Source: Temnothorax longispinosus (taxonomy: Eukaryota > Arthropoda > Insecta > Hymenoptera > Formicidae). Taken from it: a stretch of DNA of 64,000 nt. Where the stretch lies: assembly GCF_030848805.1 (NCBI RefSeq), contig NC_092361.1, forward strand, positions 1,240,001-1,304,000. Reading direction: 5' to 3'. Numbering within the stretch: the stretch's first letter is position 1; each line of letters opens with the position of its first letter. Position numbers and translations under genes: made by a program. The notes under the pieces are model-generated. The model saw only the letters and a list, made by a program, of their open reading frames with translations, was not told the origin of the DNA and made no database searches. Positions 38,101 to 50,900 of this stretch are shown piece by piece.

Positions 38101-41100
38101 CAATGCGCGCGCGCGCGCGCGCGACGACGCGCCTTTAGAAGGTACTTAAGTATTTGCTAATTGAAAGGAGCTTTTGTCGTGCTTTTCCAGTGCGATACAA
38201 AATGGATTCTTCGCATTTTATAAATTAAGGATGCAAAATTGCTTGCAAAATAAAACGCGCATTTTAGTGTTTACACGTAAATATTTCTTATCTCAAATAA
38301 TATACGAATACATTTTAAAACTGTTAATTAAAATGAAATTACGTTGATATTTGATTATAGCGCAAACTCTTCCTGCGTTTTATGTTCTTCAAATGTTCAT
38401 ATTTGAAAACGTTGGTTCTATTTGCTGCATTCTCTGCAGCTTATCTCCCTTATATAAATATCTCAAAATCGATACTTTGCAATTATTCCCTTGTATTTTT
38501 CCGATACAGAGATATCATAAAAAAACGTCATTTCCTACTTTCGATCTTTCAAATGTTAACGTTACATTTAGAAACGATAAATCACAAGTTTAGAAAATTT
38601 ATACTCGTAAAATTAGCGTGATTTTTCGAGCATTTGTTGAAACTCTGTTCTTGTAATTGATACTAAACAGACGGCATTAATGACTCCATTAGAAACGTAA
38701 CCTGCAAAATTCGCGGCAAGCGGCAACCCCATTCTATCGGATCGTACGGAACTCAGATTGTCGTTCCGGGTTCCGGAAAATCAAGCAGCCGATTAAGCCC
38801 TTGTCAGTATACTCCTCGAGTATATCGGATCTTGTCGCGTTCGGACGTGTGATAGATTTTCAGGTCGCGTACGTCCACGAGATGTGCTCCTGGCTCCTGG
38901 CAGACAGGTCGCAGGTGGCTCGCCCCGGTTCTATCGACGCGCGCGCGCAGCCGACCGTGTCCATGGGCCGTCTGAGAATTGGCAATTTGCTTGCAAATTT
39001 CGTGCGACGTATACCCGTCGTCGCCCGCGGGTCCCGTTCCTCCACCGCATCCAGGAGATTCTTCGGATTTCACGGAACGTAGGCGAAGTAGCCCCTGGAC
39101 GACGCGAGTAAGCCTTCCTCACGCGAGAAAGTATTCGGGATGCATTTCTCAACGATTCGCATTTCCACGTGGTTGACGTAATATAAGAAACATTCCATGA
39201 TTTTTAGGTTTTTACTCCTGTAAAGTTAACAATGTTAACATCTCATTTTTAGAATATCAATATGCTTGATAAAATTCCAAACTTTTCGCAGAGTTTTAAA
39301 GCTCATTGTCTCAGAAAAATGTTCTGATTAAATGTAAAATACAAGATATGACCGAGGATATGACAATATACTAGCTATTTTTCGTTACATGGAAATAGAT
39401 AAAAATTTTTGTATTTCAAGAGGATTTGAATTGTGCTATTTTTCAAACTTTTCAGACGCGTTATGTAAAAAAAATTGACTCTTACGTCCATAATCGCATA
39501 CATATGTTCGCGCTCGCAATCGCATTCAAAAGATTACTATGATGGCGCGCTAATTCGTACTACGTTCGAGAAGAAGGAAACAAGCGGAGAAAGCGCGTCT
39601 ACGTTTTTCTCTTCCGAAGCAACACAACTCATTTGCGTATTCCTTCGGCAAACGTAACAAACTTACGTTTTTCATTCTCACTCGGCGTATGCCATCGGAA
39701 TCTGCCTTGCAAATTACGCGGCGTTGTTAGCCGCTCGCGGACATATCCTTATTTTCCTTGAGAAAACCCTTGTTACGACCGGGCGCTTACCGAGGATCCT
39801 TCGCAACAAAATTATGTTTCTCATTTCTACTTCCTGCATTTGATTCGAGTTTCACTTGCAAATATCGCGATGCCGTTCTCCCCTAGCGACGTTATTTTTC
39901 TCCCTAACTCCGGGAAGTTTCCCATCGCGTTGTGCCGGGGTAACAAGGATTTTCCGCGTCGAAATTACATCTCGTTCGCCGCTGTATCTCGAATGCTGCG
40001 AGCTATTCCGCAACAGTCATTTAAACGTCTCGTATACAATATCGCAAAATATTCTTCCTTCTTCGACGCACATAACGCATTACCTTTCCTGAGTACGAAA
40101 GAAAGTATGACTGATATACATCCCTTGTTGTTCGTCCCAGATTCGAAATTCGCGATGAAAGTTTTGGACTCCAGAACACCGGACGCGCGCGGTGAACACT
40201 TATCGTATTTTATCTCACTTAGACGGTAAAAAATCGATTAGGTAAAATTTTCAAGCAGCCCCGGCGCCTCGTAGCGAAGTACAGCGTATAGGACTTAAGC
40301 AAACGGTAACGGACGCCGGTAACGGGATTATCCGCCTTAGGTTTCTCGACCGCGCGAGTGTATATGGTTTCGATTATCTCTCTACGTGCTCTTATCACGA
40401 GGCAATTTGCCGGAATTTCCTAAAGACACGAGACACGCGCCGAGAACTGAATACACGTCAGCCGTCGGGCAGCCGTGTCTCGTTATTTCATCGCGAGCCG
40501 GAGCAGCGAGGGGAAAACGTTTTTCCATCGTCAGAGGACCGGCTGTTTTCCTTCGTGTCGCGACTCGCATTCGCGCTCGCGAACGTGTACGCACGTACTA
40601 CTGTGCATAAGTGCCTTTCCCCAACCCTTTTCGCAAAATTGACACCGAAACGCGAGATACTCCGCTTTAGCTCTGGCCAGCGGTTAGAACACGACAATTG
40701 TTTTCCTTTAATTTAGCTCGAGTTCGCCGTTATGATTAGCTACGTCGGTCACGTGTCTCGCGTCCGATCGAGAAGTCAGACATGAGGAGGCGCGCGCGGT
40801 CCTCTTCGTCATATCCGCTCCCGACACCGACATTGCTTCATAGTCTAGAGGCCGTGCTTCGTTCCCAAGTTTCCTCAAATTAACTCGCCTCTCACCTTCG
40901 CTCTCGAGAGGTCGGCAGAGAGAGAGAGAAAGAGAGAGAGAGAGAATCGAGGGTCGTAATCTGAGGAGACAATTATCAATCGAGGGACACGGCCGAGAGC
41001 GAGAGAGAGAGTTTATCATCTTCTGTCGCATGACCATCGTAATTGATTAGAAATCCGTGATAAATCTCCCCTTGCTGCGATAGGCCAAATCCCGCTATCT

Positions 41101-44100
41101 GACGAAACAAATTTTAGCTCGTGTATTTCCGGTGTACATCTTGCTATTCCTTTTTCGTGATCATAATATTAAATGTTTCATTTTACCTTATTTTAACTAT
41201 GAAATTTTACGTATTTTTAATATCTCTACTCTTCTCATTTCTAACACAGCAGCATATTCCATTAAGGTATTCTGTTATATATAGCAATATTTTTAGTAAA
41301 TGTCGGTATTTTTGAATTATGTCTATACCTGGATCAAAAAATTCAATTTTCTCAAACATTCAACTCATATCCATCTATACGCTATTCACAATTAGAATTA
41401 AATAGCTATTATATGCTTGAACGTCAGTGCTCCTATTCGTCTTGGTACGTCGCGTCATTTCCAGTTACCGATCGCCAAAGGCATTTCTGTCTGACATTGC
41501 CGTCCGTGTCTACTTGGATACGCATCTCGGCAGTAGTCGCGGTATGATTAAATCAGACTGGCCGTTTCCACAACGGTATTGGAATTACGACACGAATGAA
41601 AAGAAAATGCGATCCTATAATGTCAGAGATTTAAGAGATGCGAGTTAAACATAGATGATACAAGCAACGTGGTATAAATGTCAAAATTAGCATGCAAATC
41701 AGCATTGCAGTTACATTTCAGACATTGAATTTTGATTGACACAGAAAATGCAAAGAGAAAAATGAAATCTGTCAATCTATCTTTGCGCGTTATACATATG
41801 ACAAAATATCTCAGATAATTTATTTTTTCATTTATAAATTCCTGATGAAGTCGGAATTGAACTTTTTTAACAAATAAAACTTTAACATTTGAGTAGACTG
41901 TAAGATTTTTATTTTCCATCATGCAATTCCAAGTAACTTAGTGTGTATAACTTCAAATTTTAATAAGTAAATCAAAATCTAAATAAAAATCTCTAAAATT
42001 AATTGTCAGTCTTATAAGATTCCCCACAGATTTTTTTTGTAATTTATACATGAAGATTTATTAAATTAATTTATTAACGGCATTCCAATACTTGTATTAA
42101 ACGAACGATATATTATAAGTATATAAATGTGTGAAAACTTTTAATTCTTAAATAGAAATTATGTAATATATGATCGCGTCGTATCGTACAGTAAGTAAGT
42201 ACTTGATGAAACAAAATGTCGCGTAGATTCGCAAGATTGAATGGTTTTCAGTTGCGCAATTAATATTTACGGTGAGTACGGCTTGCACATGCGGAACGGG
42301 TGCGCGGGATTAAATTAGCGTGGACAAATTAATGAAGCGAATCATAACGCGATACCAGACAATACGGCATAATAAACACGATCCAAAAGCAATTGTTTTT
42401 AAGTGGGTAAATCGTAGCTACGAATGGACTCTCGTTGCATGTGTTCTTATTTAGAATAAATAATGGTATTAAATAATGAAGTCTCGATAAATATAATTTT
42501 ATATAAAGTTGCGCTGATCATTGATCATATTTGACGACTCTAGATTTTTATTACGAATCTTGTTTGTTGTTCTGTTATTCTAGCCTGCAGAGTAATAGAG
42601 TTTGCGGGAAAATATAAGGCGAAAATTCGCGCCGCAGTTTAATGCTCATTACGTTAAAGACTGAGCATCGAGAAGTACGCCTTGAGCGCTTGCGTGCATT
42701 TCGGTAAAGCAAATGAGTATGTTAATTATATCTATTGTATCCTATTACGGCATTTTGTATTCTGTAATCCCAATGTAGCATACGCGTTTCTATCTTGCCA
42801 CAGTAGGAGCAAAGGACGAAAATAAAGCGCGCGGAAAATAATTCAATGAATATATTAAGGGGAGGTAAAATCGTATTTAAAAACAGTGCGCGGTTCATAA
42901 AGGAACGTTTTCTGGAACGGAAGTTTCCGCATTAAAAAAAAAACGAGCTCGTTGCACGTGACGTTTCTATCTCGCGTGTGTATCCGGGAATTAAATCGGT
43001 ACGGGTAAGTTCGATAAGTGCTTTTAAACGTTCCATATACGGCTTCCGAGATTCTATGTCGCAAGATCAGACGATTACAAACGTATAACGAAATAAAGTC
43101 ATTATCTGAAATGCGACCGAGAAAATGTCATTGTTGAAGAAGTCTTCCGTAGATCCTTGTGAGATAAATACAATATGCGGACGCAGGGCCGCTGCTGATA
43201 GCGAGCGCGAGTGGAAGAACAGTTTGCGGAGTGATTTAACAGCGGCATTAAATTTGCGCCGCGGTTGCGCGCTCGCGCGCGCGGGTGCGATGGAAGTTAT
43301 AATTAAATTCGAAGCGCGACCCGGAGCACAGTGTCGCGGCGAATGATGACGAGAAGGACAATTTCCGCGATGATGATTTTGTATTAAAATGATCACGTGT
43401 CGCCGTACCGCATTATTTAATTATTTAACCGCCAATTTGCTAATGCGCGCGCCGCTCATGCGCGCGCGCCAGTGCGAAAACTCCGGCGAGTATAATTTTA
43501 GATATTACATGATTATGGAATTCGCCATAATGACTGGACGTACTGGCCGAACGGACGCGGCCGGGTTATCGCGGGGAAATCGCTTCTAATTATCGACTAT
43601 CAGTATTTATAATTAACGAACCCGTGGCGACTATCAAATTCGACGTGCTTCCTGTTATTACTTGCCCGAGAACTTTGCGCGCTGATCATTAATAATCATA
43701 GTGGCGATTATCAAACACATTCAATGTTAGTTTACGAGCCTAAACTCGCACAGGAAATAACCGTATCGATCGTAACGAGGAAAATTGCCCAATTTGCTCA
43801 AAACAATTGAAATTGGTGCCGATTAGCTCTGCCGATACTTCGCGAGTTCCTATTTTACGAAAACGCAAATCTCTCTGGTCTACTTGCGGCAATAACACCC
43901 AATTAATAATAATTTAATAAGTTAATACAAATATAAAATAGACTGTAAAATGATAAGCTTCAATAAAAGAAGCTTCTTTGATTTTTGACGACAGATTACA
44001 GTTTCGTTCATCTCTCGCGCATATTTTATTACAATCTGTAGGACAATAGATTGTAATAAAACAACAAAGTTTATATACAAGAAAAATTAAAATACCTGAT

Positions 44101-44859
44101 ACATTTTGCAAACAGCTTTACGTGAGATCATATTATTAAACGCAGCGTTATAGAGATGCAATCTTTTTAGACAAGCTTACGTGGATGAATCGTTCAGTCT
44201 TTTGCGGAAGCGCGAAGAATATGTTCGACCTTGGTGAAGCGAGTATCCTCGTCTGAAGTTTTACAAAGATCGAAGGTCAACTTGTCCTTCCTAACCGTAT
44301 TCTCCGTCGTTCTCGTCATCGACGTCGACGAGTTTCTCGAATAAAATGCCTCGCCGGATGAAAAGAGCCATCGTCTGCCATACGAATGAAGGGGCTGACG
44401 TAAAAGTTGGGACGGCGGGGGAGCGAGGAGAGGGTTGCGAGAACGGGAACGACCGCCCGTTACAAGCGGAACGTAAGTGACAAGTTGAGGGATTGCTGCG
44501 CCTACGTGGGCGCATTGTGTGCAATCGCCATTCGCGAACGTGCCCCGGCCGTTCCTTATTCCTCGAAGATTTCCAACGCCCGTGAATGCGCGGAAATATT
44601 GCCGATCGCATTATTCCTAACGTTATCTCGCGCCACGTTCGCGCTATTGAAAACGTCGCGCGAAACCCGAGACTTGGATTGAAGAACGAGGGCGGAGAGA
44701 GAGAGAGAGAGAGAGAGAAGAGAAAGAGGAAAGAAAAAAGAGGAGAAAACAAAAAACGTTTCAACTTTCATCAGCGCATGCGAGTTTCTTACGATATGAC
44801 CGCGATATACGGCCGCGAGTAGCGTGTTGAACGATAACGATCGGAAAACAAAAACATTC

Positions 44860-44901
<42 letters not shown>

Positions 44902-47900
44902 AACAGCGGAGAGAAAACTCGCGTACTCGAGCGTGTCGTACCATAGAAAGATCCATAGTACGAGATCCGAGCAATTTACAACGCGCATCAAAACTCAGAA
45001 ACAAAGTTCACGCCGCCGCCAACGTTCGTCGAGAACCGTGTCGGTGCACTGGCGAACTTCCAAATCTCACCAGTTCTACTAGTTGACTATCGCTCGATGT
45101 CCCTCGCGGAATTCATGCTTGTTTGATTACTTTCAAAGTTCATTTTTCGAAATTGCGCAATGCGCGCGGATTCCCCGGAGAAGGAATTCTAATCGATCCG
45201 ATTACGGGAATTCGAATTTTCTCGCGGAAAATTGGCGCGTTAATATACCATGATATTTTTAGTTGCTCTGCCGTTCTGCCACTGAAATTTTTTTCTATCA
45301 TTAGATATTATTTAATACCTCTTGCTTTCGTGTAATAGAACGTTCTATGATAGAAAAAGTTCTATGTATAACAGCAGATTATCATAGTTCTTATATTTTT
45401 ATATGCGGTAAAAATGGTCGATTTTTTATTTACATTCTTGAAACTATTGACAGCGGATGCATTCATAAAGATTTATTTATGGAATTTAAATCCCCTTTTC
45501 ATTTTGTATCTAAAAAGTGATTTATTAATTTAAACCTCCGGTAAACTTTGCATAACGGGAACCGTTCTATTTAAAGTCCCATGTAATCATTTATATATGC
45601 GACGTCATATCGTTGTTGTCGCCGGATTCTCGAGTCGCATGTGCTTCGCTGAATTGGAACCAGTCTGGCAATTAGCAGGGCATGTTCGCCGATTGGCGCA
45701 TATCTTACCACCGTCACATAAGTGTGGGCGTTACCGCGGTGTGTACCAGCTACGGAGTGATGCACCCCCCTTGATTGGAAACGATCCAAAATCACCAATT
45801 ACGAGGCGAGTCGGTTGCATCCGTAATGCGAGGCGTATACATACACATATATACACCGGGCGTCGTCGACGGAGGGACGCTAAAATTCGATGTAATAACA
45901 CGCTCTCTCGTGGTGTAATAGCTCGAGATGTCATCGCGCTAATATCGAACCGATCCCCACCGGCGCGGCAATCATAGTCTCTAGATTTCTGGACACGACT
46001 GGATGAAGCGGCAAAATGCATGGAACCGACGGAGGCCCGAAATTGTACGTCTGCCAACAAGAGCCGGCCATTAGTGGTCTTCCGCTCAGACGCGAAGATG
46101 CTGACGGAAAGTCTGGGCCTAACAATGAGAGCGAGGATCCAGAGTGCGAACTATTCGATTTAATTAGTAGGTACTTTGGATCACTGCCGACACTGCCTAG
46201 ACACGAAATCAAAGTCTGAGAGTCATTGCCGCGTCGCGTTGGTAACAGTAATCAAGCTATTGTAACGGAAGATTAGAGGATATCATTAATACATTTTCAT
46301 AAAATTTGTCTTTTCCCTGATAGTTTTAGGTACTATTATTTTCTAAAAGAAAATTATGTATGAAACATTTTTGCGCCATTCAATGCCGAATGCGTATTTT
46401 TTACTCAAATACTAATTTATCCTTTCGCGCTGAGAATTTTCTCTATTTAGAGACATGATATTTTTTGACGAAGAGATAAGAATATTTCAATGTGATACAT
46501 TAATGCGCTCAGCAAATTTATTGTTCTATTATCAACCCCAGTGTTAATTCTTAATATTGCAATCTCAGAATTCGCTCAAAATTCTTCCCTTTTTCTTCTT
46601 AATTTTCAATCAATTTTCATCATTAATATCATTCGAAGCATACGTTATGAAGAAGAATTACAAAAATAATAAAAGTTTACTCTTTATAGAAGCGACCACA
46701 ATTTTAGTGCGCTACGGGGATAAATTCGCACGTTGCCGACGTTCTTTCGTCAATCATTTAAAAAGCAACGCTCTTTCAAGAGCGGAATTTCTATTTACGG
46801 CTAAATTATAATCCTTCTTCACAGAAAAGCACTGAAAATTATCAGCAATATGCCAACTTACTTTTGTAGCCAATTAAGTCAGATCCGCGCCGGCCCTCTA
46901 TACAGAGGAGGGATCCCTCCTTTAAATGAGTTACTTATCTCTCCTAGAAAAATTTAATAAAACGGACTCACGCCTTTCACGCGGCTTTCGAGTTCTTTAA
47001 CTTTCAACTTTTTTTCGCTCTATGGAATGGTAATGGGAAACTTTTTTCATCTAAGCGCCCGTCGTTTTGCGCCCGCTCGCGTTTGGTTTCGCGGTGGCGG
47101 CGTTTCGAGGACAATCGATCGTCCAATGTAATTACTGGGTACGTTATGCCGTTCAGCCGTGCCACCGTGACCACGTGCGCGCGTTCTCCTGTGTTCGTTT
47201 CGTCGCGCCATTTCGGAAGAACGAGGAGAGGCGAAGTTTCCCGGAACGGGCACCTCCGGGTTCCGGGGACGACGACGTCGCGGGTCCGCGACGAAAAAGA
47301 AAGGAAAGTCGGGCGGGGCAAAAAAGGAGTCCCTCGAAATTCCGCGTCATATGCTCGACGGCACTTCCAGACTACCATCCGAGCGTACTCGAAGGAACGT
47401 CCGTCACCCCGCGCCGCGCGCCCCGTCTTATCCCATTCGGCTGCAGTCGCGGAGAAATTCAAATTTACGCACCGACTGCCCCGGGTGTGTTTTTCGAACT
47501 TATGAAAAATGAGTCTGGCCGGGCGGCGCTTCCACTTTCTCCTCCTCTTCTTTCGCCACCCGCGCGACCCTCCCCCGCGCTCTTTTCGCCCGAAGAGCTC
47601 GAAAAGCTTTTCTAAACCCACTTCTACGCCATCCCGCCGCTACGCCACGGCGTAAGAGTTTATTGCCGGTCGTGTCGAAGAGTTAAAACGGTCTTCGGAC
47701 CGTTCCGGAGAGATACTAAACCCTAACTCTTTTATGTATGTCGTATTTAATTCTTGACCCGGTAGTCGCGCGAGCAAATGTAACAGAAAGCCAGTTTCGT
47801 CGTCGCAGCAGTTGTCCACTAAATTGGCACTAAAAGCTGCGCTCTTTTGGTGTTATTACAAAATTTTTATTGTCTCAATAGTAGAAAAGAAGAGATGTAT

Positions 47901-50900
47901 TTGTGCAGTAAAGAACTGCGTAACGTTTTTGTGAAGCATTTAACGAAATAATTGTCAACACAATTACCGCAATTTTATATCTATGTTGCTGATGCAACTC
48001 TTTCTGAAACAGTTTTTGCACAGTGTTACTTTTAAGTAACTTCCACGGGAAATTTATTGATACTATATTTTTGTTTTAAACGAGTTTAGAAGTTAAATTA
48101 AGGCACTTGTTATGATGTGTTTTTGAAGTAAAAAGAAATGCTCACGATTGATTAATAAAGTATACTGAAGTTTATTACGATAAAATCGGAGACGGCTAAA
48201 TGTAAGAAAACATATTTCCTTGATTTCTAAGGAAACACTTTAAAGGCACAACAGCTTTCAAAAGGAAATCGATATAACTTCTTTTTTTATCTCCCCAGCT
48301 GCTCTGCTCTTTTCTCTATCTTAAAAGTTCCGCGATTGGTGAGCGGAAGCAAACAGCATTGTTGGTCGGCTGGCGAGCTTCCGGATTTAATATAAATGTA
48401 CGTGAAGTTACTAACTCAAAACGAGAACAACTTGAACACAAAAGATGGGATTTAAAGAAGTTTGCTCGGATAAATGTCGTTCCGGCGTCAAAAAAGGAAT
48501 ATTTATTTCGTTACAACACATGAGAAATTAATTATCGTGCCATTCATTATTTAAAGCCATATATAGTAATTATTAAACAGCAACTTTCGTTCACGAATAA
48601 TCCAATAATCTTATAATAATGATAAAACGAATCTTTTCGCTATTTTTATCTTTGTAATTGCCAATATGTGTCATTAATGCAATTTCTCATTCAGAATTAC
48701 ATAAAGATGATTAAAACAAGTAAATCGAACACACACCAATAAAAAGTATAAGATGCGCTAAACATGCTTTTAAAAAATAAACGCTATAGATAAAAAAGAT
48801 ATTTTATATTTTTCTTTTCTAACGTTGAGTCAAAAGTAGGCCGAGCTGGGTCTTTAAAAATATATAGCTTGCTCTGTTCAAGAATATAAAAAAAATGTGT
48901 AAAAAATGAATATACATAAAAATATTTAGTGCCTCTAGTTTTCGGCTTGATGCGGGGCTTAAGTTGGGCCAAGTTAGATCGTGCTACCATGACACGGACG
49001 CCGCACGATATCGCACGTTTCGTAGTAAGAACGTGAAATATAGGTCATATGCATCGTGCCACCGTGTCTCCCGAGGTTATGCCTCATAATTCATCACGGT
49101 GGAGTCACGCAAACGCGCGCAAAAAAAAACGAAACGGAAAAAGGGAACACGCGTGAAAACGTGAACCGACAGACTCACCGCTTCCCTCACGATTCACACG
49201 ACTCTTTTTCGCCGAAAGCTCGAAGCTCGCGCGCGCGGCAGCATCTTAAAAATTTTAAACGAGTGAAAAGCTCATCGCGCGTGTCTGTTACGTTGGGATT
49301 TACGTTGCTCGGCCGCGCAAATCGCGATCGCGAGTATTTCGGATTTTTCATCTGGACGCGACACCTTAGACCGACCGGAAGATGTTCCGAGCAGCGGAGG
49401 CAACAGTTTTGCAGCCTGCTCTCGCGAAATTACTCCCCGCCGCCGCATTGCTGCGCGTCGCGTTACATCGCTTGTATTCAAATGCTCGGCGCATTCGACG
49501 CGGGCTTTCCTCGAGCTTAATGCGAGCCGGCTGGCGGCGGCGGCGCTCGTTGTGTTTCCTCGGATGTGTATAAATGCCGGCGGACGCGGAGCGCGAGTTC
49601 CGCCGGGCGGTGTCAAGGAATCCAATAAAAGAGAACCCGGGCGAATTACAGGGTCCTCTCTCGCAGCACGCCGCAACTCCCGGAGATCCCTCCCCTCTCG
49701 CCCCTCGCCCGGGACTACTTGGACCGAGGAGCGAGGATTCCTCTCGGACAAAATTCCAACGACTCCGGCTATTACCGCCAGAGATTATCCGCTCTCTTTC
49801 CTCGCACTTTTCGTCCCCAGAAAGCGTGGGAGAAGAGGGTGAAGGAGTGAGGGAGGAAGAGGGAGGGAAAGGTCACGGGTGTCCCGCGGAGCGCAGGGAG
49901 TACGGAGATAACTCGCGCTGGCCCAGACGTTTACGATCGTTCCGAGCTTTAACGAGGTTAATCGCGAACCCCTGAAAACGAGCGTTGAGGTCGGCAGCCC
50001 GAGAGAGGCGTATATACACTTTAAACGCCGCGTAGAAGTCACGCTCGCTTCCGGGCGCTCTTGCTCTTGCTTTGGCTTTTGCCGCGCCGCGGCCACTCGG
50101 CGTGTTTAGCGAGGTAGACACGAGCATCTGACGTTTGTTAACGTTAGAACCGGCCGAGGAGGTCGTTCCGAGAGCGCCGGAAAATTGCGAACGGGCGACC
50201 TGGCTTTTCGTTATCTGACAAAGCGGGAGACTCTCTTTTCATTTGCCATCTTTGTGCCTTTCCGTTTTCGAAAGCAAGCGACCGTTATTGCTCTGCGACG
50301 ACGCGCAATTTTATATCCGGACGTTTATTTGTTATCAGCGAAATAGGTGCATGGATTTCATTAAAAATTTATATTACAATATTACTATTTATATTAAATT
50401 ATAATTCCAAGGAAATTTATATTGTGAGCGAAAATTAGATGGAAGAAATTCCAAGCTGGAGAGAAAACAGATCTGTCTTTGTCTTTCATAAAAAATGCGA
50501 TTTAAAGCTAGCTGAAGTTAATTAAAGGTGTATCTTGTATGGTTCTAATCATTTTAAACATTCCTGTAATTAATTCAACGAATTTACTTTTTTCCTCATT
50601 AGAAAATCCTTGTGTGATGAATTTTTTAATTTTATTAGTACATCGGATTATATATCACGAGAAGACTAACACGTTGCGTGAAAATAATTTCACGTAAATT
50701 CAGACTTTTTCTCTTAATACAGCTCGGTTTAGACTGTTCGCTCCTCATTCACGTTCCGTTGTAATTATGCTCGCATAAATCGCGAATAATATCGCATACA
50801 TTTAGCCCACTATTTTATGGCCGTCTACTAAACGACGTAACACGCGCGGCAATAATAAATTCTTATAATCGTAACTCGTAATTAAAATCTTGCTACTCAA

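Noticed and set aside
47004..47621. Overlapping long open frames on both strands
   Set aside because: GC-rich DNA has few stop codons. Four frames are open at once and all are Arg/Pro/Ser-rich, which indicates composition and not coding.
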